Positions 55,096 to 62,673 of a stretch of DNA of 64,000 nt are shown piece after piece. Source of the DNA: Aliidiomarina shirensis (GTDB lineage Bacteria > Pseudomonadota > Gammaproteobacteria > Enterobacterales > Alteromonadaceae); assembly GCF_003987345.1 (NCBI RefSeq), contig NZ_PIPP01000001.1, positions 558,001-622,000 on the forward strand, written 5' to 3'. Both the position numbers and the translations under genes were made by a program. Under the pieces are notes generated by a model. That model was not told the DNA's origin. It made no database searches and saw only the letters and a list, made by a program, of their open reading frames with translations. Each line of letters begins with the position of its first letter. Within the stretch, counting starts at the first letter, position 1.

Positions 55096-55629
55096 TTAAG
55101 CGCTGGGGATTATCGCATTTAAATCAGTTACGCCAACATCAACACCAACTTGGGAGAGTAATGTCGTTATTTGCCCTCGATGATGTGTTTGATGATTAAA
55201 TACGTGCATTAAAATACTAAAAAACACTTTTTTGAATTCGGTTCCTTGCGAGTTTTGATAAGCAATTGTTTGCATTAAATCACATTCAGATACAACTTTA
55301 GATAACGCTAGAAACAACGTATCTAAACGCTCTCTATATTCGCCGAGTTCTTTCAAGTCTGGGTAGAGAATAGTATTTAGCGAGGTTGGCATTGATAGAA
55401 GTGCAAGAGAGCTCAGCTCAGAATAGTTAGCCAACGCTGGCGAAAATCGCTTTAACCAGATCGTATCGGCTACCGCTAGATGATTGAGCGTGCCTAATAT
55501 TGAAACAAAAAACGCGCCTCGATCTTCAGTGAGCTGCTCATGAGAAAGTTGAGAACACGCTTTATAAAGTTTCACGTTCATCCACTGATTATATTCAGCC
55601 ATCAGACGTACATGATGGTTAAGTTGCAT
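55096..55629 (-). CDS. DinB/YfiT-like four-helix protein
   Basis: A 177-residue DinB-superfamily protein, starting at the ATG at 55629 (AGGA seven bases upstream). The three metal-binding His positions of the family are present: LGTLNHLAVAD near residue 48, and the MHVFNHQTHHRGQI pair near 140-150. These folds are metal-dependent transferases for mycothiol, bacillithiol or glutathione, or are used in DNA-damage responses; no specific thiol can be assigned. It stands alone between small same-strand genes. Confidence 0.85.
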   Translation of the reverse strand: MQLNHHVRLMAEYNQWMNVKLYKACSQLSHEQLTEDRGAFFVSILGTLNHLAVADTIWLKRFSPALANYSELSSLALLSMPTSLNTILYPDLKELGEYRERLDTLFLALSKVVSECDLMQTIAYQNSQGTEFKKVFFSILMHVFNHQTHHRGQITTLLSQVGVDVGVTDLNAIIPSA

Positions 55630-55677
55630 CAACACTTCCTTTTAAAACCACAACAGCACTTAATACAAGTTCTCAAA

Positions 55678-56073
55678 CTACTCAATAAAAACGGCTAAAG
55701 CTTGGGCTCTCTTGTAGTACTTAACAACATCTCGTTTGCCAGACTGGTGCCCGTCAAATGTTGTTATCGTTTCATTAGCTGCGTCATCATATAAACTAGT
55801 TAAGATAACTCCATTTGCGCCGAGTGCTGCAGCTTCAGCTCGAAGAGATCTCATTACATCTTCAACTAGCGATTCACCACCAAGGGAATATGAGCCTTTA
55901 CTAGAGGCAGTCAAAACAGCTATTTCTGAATATTGCTCAGGTAGTGTTTCATAAACAACAACATTTGAAGTTGGAATGGCTTCTCGAACCTCTCCCGTAA
56001 CTACATGTGAAGATGGGGAGCTACAGCCTGAAACTAGTGCGCAAAATACAACAAAGGTAAATAATTTAGTCAT
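55678..56073 (-). CDS. lipoprotein, DUF4156-like
   Basis: A 131-residue predicted lipoprotein with lipobox LVSGC (Cys about 17), starting at the ATG at 56073 with GGAG nine bases upstream; the ATG five codons earlier lacks a ribosome site. After a Val-rich strand (NVVVYETLPEQYSEIAVL) comes an alpha/beta unit LVEDVMRSLRAEAAALGANG then VILTSLYDD, the pattern of small YdgH/DUF4156-like envelope domains where residues are checked for folding or metal. Role unknown. Confidence 0.72.
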   Translation of the reverse strand: MTKLFTFVVFCALVSGCSSPSSHVVTGEVREAIPTSNVVVYETLPEQYSEIAVLTASSKGSYSLGGESLVEDVMRSLRAEAAALGANGVILTSLYDDAANETITTFDGHQSGKRDVVKYYKRAQALAVFIE

Positions 56074-56237
56074 TTTCTTAATCTCCATATTAATAACAAT
56101 AAAGCTATAATCGCTTTCCTTTTAACCGCACTTAAATAAAGTGCCTAATACGTATTTTTAGCATAACCAATTCAGTTAGCAAGAATAATTCCGAACATTC
56201 ACCTACCTAGTATCACAAAACGCCATTCAATATAAAA

Positions 56238-56260
56238 AGCCCAGCAATATATGCTGGGCT
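56238..56260 (-). terminator. terminator of the 46-residue repeat protein gene
   Basis: AGCCCAGCA (56238-56246) pairs with TGCTGGGCT (56252-56260), five-base loop. On the minus strand a TTTTTATA tract follows. It lies 43 bp beyond the stop at 56303. Confidence 0.82.
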
Positions 56261-56302
56261 CGATGCTGCGTGATTAACTACGCTTTTTTGGCCAAATATC
56301 TA

Positions 56303-56443
56303 TTAGGACTTATTACGTTCCTGCTGAGCTGGATTAGCTTGTTTTTGCTGGTCTTGTTTTTGCTGACCGTGCTTTTGCTGATCCTGCTTTTGCTGATCCT
56401 GCTTGCTGGGCGTATGTGAGCCTGGGGTATTTTGTGTACTCAT
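56303..56443 (-). CDS. 46-residue Gln/Lys/Asp-rich repeat protein
   Basis: A short gene with good support: ATG at 56443, GGAG eight bases upstream, stop at 56303, and a terminator 43 bp later. The product is fully hydrophilic, with four QDQQK-type pentapeptides between residues 15 and 34 (one reads HGQQK) after the leader MSTQNTPGSHTPSK, and a tail ANPAQQERNKS. No hydrophobic core, Cys or aromatic residue exists, so it should be intrinsically disordered, like hydrophilins and other desiccation- or osmotic-stress proteins. The longer open frame in this region (56334-56567) is rejected. Function unknown. Confidence 0.72.
   Translation of the reverse strand: MSTQNTPGSHTPSKQDQQKQDQQKHGQQKQDQQKQANPAQQERNKS
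56339..56398. repeat. four tandem 15-bp units inside the small repeat gene
   Basis: Units begin at 56339, 56354, 56369 and 56384, each a variant of TTGTTTTTGCTGRYC on the plus strand, with a partial fifth. They encode the QDQQK pentapeptides and could change copy number by slippage. Confidence 0.85.
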
Positions 56444-56600
56444 AATAATATCTCCTACGAGATTTAATCAGGGCCACTAAATTGTGACTCATCCGGTGAC
56501 ACACACTCGTGGCACCTGATAAGAATATGAGCGCTAATTGCGGAGAAATATGTGCGTTATCGCACAAAATCGTAATTAAATCGGGGTAGAATTATATTCA

Positions 56601-57152
56601 TCATTCGCTTGCCACAGAATCAGTTAAATCGGGAGTTCTTGTGGGATAAGTCAGTAAATAAAGTAATACCAAAATACCCCCTACTGGCGCTAAGCTAATG
56701 AGCTGCCACCAAGGGTTGAATCCTGCATCGCGCAAGCGGCGCGTACACGCAGCAACCCACGGCAATAGAACCAGTAACGATGCAATTTGTAGCGGTAAAG
56801 GACCGAGATATTCCGCAAAAATTGACGCAAAAGCGAGAATCATTATAACGGCCAGCGCAAACCACCAGAAATCGGCACGCCTGGTTTTACCTGTGAACTC
56901 CAAGCTTAACAGCATGCCTTCACGCATTGCTTTGATAGCAGGCAGGCCCGAGAATGTATCGTTCACAAGTAAACTCTCAGCCGGAACTTCCAGCACGGAA
57001 GCAAGCGCTCGCAAAGATTCGTTTGAAATTTTCGCTCCTGACTCAAGACGCTGAATGGTACGAAGGTTTAAACCACTGAGTATGGCCAATTGCTCTTGCG
57101 ACCACTGGCGCGCGAGGCGGAGCTCTCGAAGTCGGGTACTATTCACATGCAT
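56601..57152 (-). CDS. XRE regulator fused to DUF805 membrane domain
   Basis: A 183-residue fusion. Residues 1-62 are a Cro/C1 helix-turn-helix (LRELRLARQWSQEQLAILSG, then LNLRTIQRLESGAKISNE). After a short linker, residues about 75-175 form a DUF805-like membrane domain: FTGKTRRADFWWFALAVI, two or three further helices and CTRRLRDAGFNPWWQLI, both signature stretches. The regulator is thus membrane-bound and could sense the envelope directly. Twin 18-bp sites with a 22-bp period lie upstream (57214-57253). Confidence 0.88.
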   Translation of the reverse strand: MHVNSTRLRELRLARQWSQEQLAILSGLNLRTIQRLESGAKISNESLRALASVLEVPAESLLVNDTFSGLPAIKAMREGMLLSLEFTGKTRRADFWWFALAVIMILAFASIFAEYLGPLPLQIASLLVLLPWVAACTRRLRDAGFNPWWQLISLAPVGGILVLLYLLTYPTRTPDLTDSVASE

Positions 57153-57213
57153 AAAGATTCCTCGATGGGGTTTTGGTACCCAGCATTATCCGACGAAGCC
57201 ACATTATCTCGTT

Positions 57214-57253
57214 ACGACAACGACCCGACATGATGACGACTTGAACCCGACAT
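57214..57253 (-). promoter_or_regulatory. direct-repeat operator upstream of XRE-DUF805 gene
   Basis: Two copies of ACGAC-N4-ACCCGACAT (57214-57231 and 57236-57253) repeat with a 22-bp period, 60-100 bp upstream of the regulator start. Constant ends with variable middle bases suggest protein-binding sites used on the same helix face. Confidence 0.68.
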
Positions 57254-57293
57254 ATTCTATACCTGAAGTTACCTAAGCTCGCGTGCCTAGCGG

Positions 57294-58070
57294 TTATTGA
57301 ATATTCTCACTAGTTCTAAGCGTAAGCACCTCGTAACCAGTAGCAGTAACAGCCACCGTATGCTCCCACTGCGCAGATAACTTCTTGTCACTGGTAATTA
57401 CAGTCCATCCGTCCTTCTTCATCTTCACCTTGGCTTTCCCCTGATTTATCATCGGCTCTATGGTGAATACCATCCCTTCCTGTAGAATCACCCCATCACC
57501 ACGTTCACCGTAATGCAGTACTTCTGGAGCTTCATGCATTTCTCGGCCAATTCCATGACCACAATACTCGCGAACCACGGAATAACCGTTTTTTTCTGCA
57601 AATCGCTGAACGACGTAACCGATATCACCAAGCGTTGCCCCAGGCTTCACCGTTCGTATACCTTCCCACATTGCTTCATACGTTTTTGTCACTAAACGCT
57701 GTGCAAGTGGGCTCACATTCCCAACCATATACATTTTACTGGAGTCAGCAATAAATCCATTTTTCTCCAGTGTGATATCAATATTAACGATATCACCAGA
57801 TTTTAGCTTCTGCGTTTCAGAAGGAACGCCATGGCACACAACATTGTTTACCGAGCTGTTGAGAACATATTGATAACCATATTGCCCTTTACTTGCAGGC
57901 CGAGCATTCAATTGTTGAGTAATATATTCCTCAACAAGGTTATTTATAGCCATCGTGGATACACCAACCACAACAAAATCGTCGAGATAATCAAAAACAG
58001 CTGCGAGCAGTCGCCCAGATTCCCGCATTACACTTATTTCTTCCGCGCTTTTTAGCTTTATTTCCGACAT
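57294..58070 (-). CDS. map: type I methionine aminopeptidase
   Basis: A 258-residue MetAP, starting at the ATG at 58070 with AAGGA upstream (a TTG one codon earlier is an alternative). The pita-bread fold metal ligands are present: VNIDITLEKNGFIADSSKMY is the Asp pair region near residue 95-114, CGHGIGREMHEAPEV near 168 has the metal His and substrate His, and FTIEPMINQG the Glu. It removes initiator Met. It is not next to rpsB, the usual site of the essential copy, so this may be a second paralogue with a specialised role. Confidence 0.93.
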   Translation of the reverse strand: MSEIKLKSAEEISVMRESGRLLAAVFDYLDDFVVVGVSTMAINNLVEEYITQQLNARPASKGQYGYQYVLNSSVNNVVCHGVPSETQKLKSGDIVNIDITLEKNGFIADSSKMYMVGNVSPLAQRLVTKTYEAMWEGIRTVKPGATLGDIGYVVQRFAEKNGYSVVREYCGHGIGREMHEAPEVLHYGERGDGVILQEGMVFTIEPMINQGKAKVKMKKDGWTVITSDKKLSAQWEHTVAVTATGYEVLTLRTSENIQ

Positions 58071-58108
58071 CAAAATCCTTCCTTAAATCAACACCATTCA
58101 TTTTTTCT

Positions 58109-58894
58109 CTACTGATTAGGTAGGGCATTCATCGACTGCAAAATCTCTCTGGTAATTTGCTCACGTTTCGCGAGGTCATCCATCCGATTTGGTGTATCGA
58201 TATTCAAAGCGAAAAAAACTGGGCCACTGGGCCATTCAACCCATCCTACCCACCAACCAAAACTTCCTTCCCAGCCTGTTTTCGCACGCAAAATCCAATT
58301 TCTACCCGCTTCAACAATCATCACATCTTTTACGAGGCGCTGATGTTCAACCGCAAACGGCAGTGCATTGAGGTAGAGCCGCTTTAAAAATGAAATCTGC
58401 TCATGCGCAGAAATTGTTAGTGTGCCATCAAGCCAATAATCCCCTTCAACGTCGTACTCAGAATTACCGTAACCGATGCTTTCTATGTAGTTTTGTGCGT
58501 TTTCATTTCCGATACGCTCGGCAAAGTGCTGATAAACCCAAACTGCAGAATTCCGCATTGCGGAGCGTAGATCTTGATCGCTATTGTGCCCGGAGAAACT
58601 TCGCTCAACCCCATCCCACTCAAAAACTTGAAACTCATCTCGAACAACACCCGCATCCAAAGCAAATAGTGTGTGCGGAATCTTAAATGTAGAAGCAGGT
58701 GAAAATTGCTTGTCTGCCCGTTCCTGATTAAACACTAAAACTTGTTGTTCTTCGCCACGCCCATCAACGACAACAATAGTGCCTTGAACATTATATTTTT
58801 CAAATACACTTCCCCAATCTGGCCGTTCTTGAGCAGCCACCGATACAGAGCAAACTACATTTAGTATTGCAAGCAAGAACAAAAAAACTCTCAT
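58109..58894 (-). CDS. bla: OXA-2-like class D beta-lactamase
   Basis: A 261-residue class D beta-lactamase with a signal peptide (about 1-21, VAA-Q). The active-site motifs are intact: STFKIPHTLFALDAG near residue 67 (Ser and carbamylated Lys), SAVWVYQHFA near 116 (SxV), YGN near 142 and RAKTGWEGSFGWWVGWVEW near 208 (KTG). Extended similarity to OXA-2, including EHQRLVKDVMIVEAGRNWIL and FALNIDTPNRMDDL, goes well beyond class-level motifs. It is chromosomal, has its own GGAG site, and I see no cassette recombination site next to it. Expected activity is penicillin hydrolysis; spectrum is unpredictable. Confidence 0.94.
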   Translation of the reverse strand: MRVFLFLLAILNVVCSVSVAAQERPDWGSVFEKYNVQGTIVVVDGRGEEQQVLVFNQERADKQFSPASTFKIPHTLFALDAGVVRDEFQVFEWDGVERSFSGHNSDQDLRSAMRNSAVWVYQHFAERIGNENAQNYIESIGYGNSEYDVEGDYWLDGTLTISAHEQISFLKRLYLNALPFAVEHQRLVKDVMIVEAGRNWILRAKTGWEGSFGWWVGWVEWPSGPVFFALNIDTPNRMDDLAKREQITREILQSMNALPNQ

Positions 58895-58959
58895 TTTATC
58901 TCCAAGGCTCCCCAGCGGTCTTTGTTACCAGCGGGATTTTCACAAAACTGCTTCGTTTA

Positions 58960-59337
58960 CTATCGTGAATGGTTCGAACGGCCACCTAAAGCCCACCCTA
59001 ACCAAATAAATAGAACGTAATAAATCGGTAACGGCAGAAGAAGCAGGCCTAGTCCAATATTTGCCCCGCCACCTGAGTAGGTGATCGCTTCATAGTAAAG
59101 CACGCCATAGCAAAGCACCGAAACCATGAGCGCTCCTGCTGTCGCACCTATAACCGCGCCCTTCGTTGCGTTGTTGCTGAGTGCCCCAGCAAATACACTT
59201 ATACAAATGAAAGGTAATCCTGGCATAACCCCAAAATAAAGCGTGGATGCGCCGCCTCCATCGTAAACAACAAAGGATAGAACTATACCTAATAGCGAGA
59301 CACCGATTAAAAGTGGCAATCCTACATTTTTACGCAT
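58960..59337 (-). CDS. small four-helix membrane protein
   Basis: A 125-residue membrane protein I do not recognise. Four hydrophobic segments (about 7-25, 36-52, 58-80 and 95-118) are separated by short Gly-rich turns (VYDGGGAS and ITYSGGGAN). The ATG follows AAAAGGG. It is 16 bp downstream of the S33 hydrolase gene on the same strand and so may be its partner, and it precedes the beta-lactamase gene by 65 bp. Confidence 0.65.
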   Translation of the reverse strand: MRKNVGLPLLIGVSLLGIVLSFVVYDGGGASTLYFGVMPGLPFICISVFAGALSNNATKGAVIGATAGALMVSVLCYGVLYYEAITYSGGGANIGLGLLLLPLPIYYVLFIWLGWALGGRSNHSR

Positions 59338-59353
59338 AAAACCCTTTTATGTT

Positions 59354-60724
59354 TCAATTGTCCGACAACGAATCGCAAAATTCCGGAACTTCAACATCAC
59401 TCATGAACATTGAAGTTACATGAATAAAACACTCTGGCGCTACCATAGGTAAAAAATGCGCTCCACCGATCACTGTTGTAAAATTTACATTTCCCGCTTG
59501 GCTCAATAATTCGGCGTGTACTTTTGCACCTTCATAAGGTGTATTCGGATCTAGCGAGCCATGTATAATCAACGTTCGCGGTAAACGTTTAGGTAAACGA
59601 CCAAAATTCTCATCCCTATCATATAAAGGTGCTGAAGCATTAACCAACAACCCGGGTAGAGGGCTAACAAACAACGCGTCTTTGGCTTCTTCCGCGACTA
59701 TTTCCGCAGTTAAACCCCGTCGACTGTTATTCTCCGAATTACTAATTAGCATCACAAGCGGCAGCGATGGTACCGACTGTGGATATAGCATCAAGTTTTT
59801 GTGAGCTTCATTTAATGCAATCATCGTTTCACTGAGCGACCTAGTTTGACCTACTGCCAAGTCGTCAATGATCGCCGGTATTCGATCACGTAGGTCTGGA
59901 AAGCTTAACAAGGCCGCCATAAACAATCTTATATCAGTACTACCCAAAACATCATGCCAAACCTGAACGTCTGATGATAAAAGATCTTGAAAGCGTTCTA
60001 TTCTTTGATTGTTTAGTAGTTCACGTCCAACACCATCAACAATAGCGGTTCGGTAGCTTAAATCCCATTTTGGTTCTGACTCTGGCGGAACAAGACCATC
60101 AAGAATAATTCCATCCAGCTTCGGTTCTGCAACTTGCATCAAGCGCAAAGTTAACTGTGTACCATACGATACTGCATAAACATAAACCTCACCCGGTTCC
60201 CGATATTGTTCGATGAGCGCCGCTAAATCGTGGGCAGCATTGGTAATGGTAAACGCTTTCGTTCGAGCCGAATTTGTGAACAAAGATCCAATACAAGACC
60301 CCCATTCTGAATTCGCCATAGCATAGCCAGCCTCGCTCTCGATAGATTCTTCAACTTCACATAGGCGTGTCGATTCACCCGTTCCGCGATGGTCCGGAAC
60401 AATAATATCGAAACCCGCAAAAGCCTCGCGAAATACGTCAATGAGAGGATAAAACCCAGCCCCCGGTTCACCCGGCCCACCATGTATAAGCCATATCTGA
60501 CCGCGACGTTTATCTACATCTTGAACAGGAAACTTGCGAATCGCCAGCTCAACATTACCCGCAACGTCCCCCGCATGGTCAAGAGGAAGTTTGCTTTTAG
60601 TACAGGTTGATGGAGAAAATCCGGAAACATGGAGCTCGAGATCACATGAACCAAATGATTCAGCATGTAGCGGATTCGCTAAAAGAACAGGCAAAATTAA
60701 AAAAGCGTGCTTAATTTTGAACAT
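59354..60724 (-). CDS. exported S33-family alpha/beta hydrolase (tripeptidyl aminopeptidase-like)
   Basis: A 456-residue secreted hydrolase with a signal peptide (1-21, HAE). IHGGPGEPGAGFYPL near residue 79 is the S33 oxyanion motif HGGPG. VPDHRGTGES near 110 and YAVSYGTQL near 182 (nucleophile Ser in the GxSxG-like SYG context) follow. A cap domain spans about 205-350, and the C-terminal TAP-like part has IIHGSLDPNTPYEGA near 390 with the acid, and GGAHFLPM with the base. Likely releases N-terminal residues from peptides or hydrolyses esters in the periplasm. Confidence 0.85.
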   Translation of the reverse strand: MFKIKHAFLILPVLLANPLHAESFGSCDLELHVSGFSPSTCTKSKLPLDHAGDVAGNVELAIRKFPVQDVDKRRGQIWLIHGGPGEPGAGFYPLIDVFREAFAGFDIIVPDHRGTGESTRLCEVEESIESEAGYAMANSEWGSCIGSLFTNSARTKAFTITNAAHDLAALIEQYREPGEVYVYAVSYGTQLTLRLMQVAEPKLDGIILDGLVPPESEPKWDLSYRTAIVDGVGRELLNNQRIERFQDLLSSDVQVWHDVLGSTDIRLFMAALLSFPDLRDRIPAIIDDLAVGQTRSLSETMIALNEAHKNLMLYPQSVPSLPLVMLISNSENNSRRGLTAEIVAEEAKDALFVSPLPGLLVNASAPLYDRDENFGRLPKRLPRTLIIHGSLDPNTPYEGAKVHAELLSQAGNVNFTTVIGGAHFLPMVAPECFIHVTSMFMSDVEVPEFCDSLSDN

Positions 60725-60855
60725 GGCTATCCTTAATATTAAAGCTTACTTTCATATCTGACGTTGTGGTTAGGTTAACAAACGCCCACTAAAACAAGCA
60801 TCGCAACACTCTGAGATAACTTGATCGTATCGCGGAAAATCACCGAAAAGAATAC

Positions 60856-61410
60856 TTAGTAGTTCACTTTATAACGCATCAACACCGCGCCTGATGTGAA
60901 TTCATCTACACTTAAAAGAGAAAGGCTTACTCTTTTATTTATTTCATTGAAAGCGCGAGGCCCTTCTACCCCAACGAATGGTTGAAAAACGATATGCAAT
61001 TCATCAACCAACTCTTCATTTAACAAACTAGAGGCTAACGTAGGGCTTCCAAACACCACTGCGTTTCCAGCCAGTATTTCTAGCTCTTTTCGAATACCTT
61101 CCAAGCTCGAACCGGGTATACGTTTCACATTATTCCAGGTGAGTTCGATTGGCCTATTCGAAACAATAAATTTCGGAATACTGTTGAGCGCCTTCGCTAA
61201 GTTTAAAGTGCCAGTGGGTAAACCAGGCTTTTTTAGTGCTCCCGGCCAAAAATTCATGAATAAATCAAAGGTATTTCTACCCAGAATTAACGCGTCAGCC
61301 GACGACATCAAATCAATCGCGTATTTGTGGTGTGCATCATCAACGATACTATCCATATGATGGCACAAGCCACTTGCCGTAATATTTATTGAATGAATCA
61401 CATGAGCCAT
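60856..61410 (-). CDS. RibD/DHFR-fold reductase in ECF42 regulon
   Basis: A 184-residue protein of the RibD C-terminal/dihydrofolate-reductase-like family. It begins MAHVIHSINITASG. ALILGRNTFDLFMNFWPG near residue 36 is the pyridine-nucleotide region, FIVSNRP near 77 is a strand, and VVFGSPTLASSLLNEELVDE near 117 is the family glycine-rich loop. Such stand-alone domains are NADPH reductases of unknown substrates, and not folate-resistance dfr genes. An exact ECF42-type promoter lies 36 bp upstream. Group-42 loci elsewhere often include similar small enzymes, so it probably belongs to this regulon although 10.8 kb from the sigma factor. Confidence 0.85.
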   Translation of the reverse strand: MAHVIHSINITASGLCHHMDSIVDDAHHKYAIDLMSSADALILGRNTFDLFMNFWPGALKKPGLPTGTLNLAKALNSIPKFIVSNRPIELTWNNVKRIPGSSLEGIRKELEILAGNAVVFGSPTLASSLLNEELVDELHIVFQPFVGVEGPRAFNEINKRVSLSLLSVDEFTSGAVLMRYKVNY

Positions 61411-61439
61411 GAGTTTTCCCTATCCAACAATATGTGATT

Positions 61440-61469
61440 TTAGTCGCTTGGGTAGTTGCTTTTTCGACA
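61440..61469 (-). promoter_or_regulatory. ECF42-type promoter of the RibD-like gene
   Basis: On the minus strand TGTCGAA (61463-61469), 16-bp spacer, CGACTAA (61440-61446), 36 bp before the ATG. It has the same geometry as the two copies beside the sigma factor gene. Confidence 0.82.
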
Positions 61470-61541
61470 CGACTAAGCAGACATAAGGCCCACTCTGTTT
61501 CGTGCCTAAAAAGCGTTCCAAAACAAGCGCTTATACCAATC

Positions 61542-62225
61542 TTATAGGTCATACTCGTCATGGCGGCGGTTCCACACATACGGCTCTGTCTGTGGCCAAC
61601 CCTTAGGCGATTTTTCCCATTTTTCCTGACGACCAAACGGAGTTAAATCAAGATACGTCCAGAGGCTACCTAAATACTCAACACCACGAGAACCCGTGAA
61701 ATATGTGCGATATATATCGTTCCCGTCACGAAGAAATACACTTGCTCCGTGCTTTTCACCAGCAGCGGTCGTCACACCAAAGTCATAATTAAATTCGCTC
61801 TCAAAAGAAGAGAACCAGGGAATTGTCCATCCCATACGTTCTTTATACTGCGTGAGCTTATCAATAGGTGCACGTGACACCATAACAAGCGATGTATCAC
61901 GAGCATGCAAGTGAGCAGGATGAGTCATAGCATCAGCGACCCAAGAGCATCCATCACACCCTGCTTTCCAATGAGGCGCGTACATAAAATGATAAACAAT
62001 AAGTTGGCGGCGCCCACCGAACAGTTCCAGAAACGACACATTACCGTTTTCGCCTTGGAACTCGTAATCACTCTTCACTTTCACCATTGGTAGCTTTCTT
62101 CGCTCAGCATTCAATGCATCACGTGCTCTGGTGACTTCCTTTTCCTTAATGAGTAACTGATTAAGAGCTACTTCCCACTCTTCATTCGATACTATTTCTG
62201 GTGATGATTGTTTACGATTAGGCAT
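61542..62225 (-). CDS. DUF899 thioredoxin-like protein
   Basis: A 227-residue protein of the DUF899 family, a thioredoxin-fold group. Residues 1-50 are a helical preface (VALNQLLIKEKEVTRARDAL). IVYHFMYAPHWKAGCDGCSW near 78 carries the CxxC-like pair of the active-site loop, LVMVSRAPIDKL near 114 is the next strand, and FGVTTAAGEKHGASVFLRDG near 151 belongs to the core. C-terminal WNRRHDEYDL is typical. Enzymatic role not established. It is 24 bp downstream of the small membrane protein gene. Confidence 0.85.
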   Translation of the reverse strand: MPNRKQSSPEIVSNEEWEVALNQLLIKEKEVTRARDALNAERRKLPMVKVKSDYEFQGENGNVSFLELFGGRRQLIVYHFMYAPHWKAGCDGCSWVADAMTHPAHLHARDTSLVMVSRAPIDKLTQYKERMGWTIPWFSSFESEFNYDFGVTTAAGEKHGASVFLRDGNDIYRTYFTGSRGVEYLGSLWTYLDLTPFGRQEKWEKSPKGWPQTEPYVWNRRHDEYDL

Positions 62226-62249
62226 ACATTAAGCCTCATTGTTTGAAAT

Positions 62250-62672
62250 TCAGTACTTAGCCGCTTTTTCACGAACCATACGGTTAATACATTCAGAAAT
62301 TGATTTTGCTTTAAGGCCACTTATCGGTAGCGAGTGAAAGTTATTATCACGAGTTTCTATATGAGCAATATATATAAACCATTTAAATTTAACTGTTGAG
62401 CTCCGCACAATCTCACTCCACCGTAACGATTTCTGCTTAAACAAATGGCGTAAGGTTACTCCCTCGTCGTCAACCACCACCCACACACCGTTTTTGTAAA
62501 TAGCTATCGTTGCAATCACTGCAAATGAAGCTGAGAAAAGAAGCGCAATTAGTGCCGCCCAATTCCCATTGAGTGCTGGACGAATCACGGTGTATGCCAC
62601 AATCAAACATACGAACAGCATTGGAAAAAAGCGCTTATATGCCTGCCAACGAAAATAAGCTGTATTACTCAT
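62250..62672 (-). CDS. PH-like-domain membrane protein, unknown
   Basis: A 140-residue protein with two adjacent helices (about 14-35 and 38-58) and a C-terminal soluble beta-rich part (VWVVVDDEGVTLRHLFKQKS, then RWSEIVRSSTVKF and WFIYIAHIETRDN) resembling bacterial pleckstrin-homology-like membrane proteins. No function is known. It begins 1 bp after the LysR gene stop, so it is translated from the same message. Confidence 0.68.
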   Translation of the reverse strand: MSNTAYFRWQAYKRFFPMLFVCLIVAYTVIRPALNGNWAALIALLFSASFAVIATIAIYKNGVWVVVDDEGVTLRHLFKQKSLRWSEIVRSSTVKFKWFIYIAHIETRDNNFHSLPISGLKAKSISECINRMVREKAAKY

Positions 62673-62673
62673 A

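Noticed and set aside
56339-56398. CRISPR-like short repeats
   Set aside because: The units are contiguous, in frame and without spacers; they are coding pentapeptide repeats.
56334-56567. 77-residue ORF over the 15-bp repeats
   Set aside because: It is another frame of the repeat region without a ribosome site; the 46-residue frame has the better start, stop and terminator context.
60856-61410. Trimethoprim-resistance dihydrofolate reductase
   Set aside because: The sequence follows the RibD C-terminal family, with no folate-site signature of dfr genes.
61349-61636. 95-residue minus-strand ORF
   Set aside because: It overlaps the DUF899 and RibD-like genes and the ECF42 promoter, and resembles no family.
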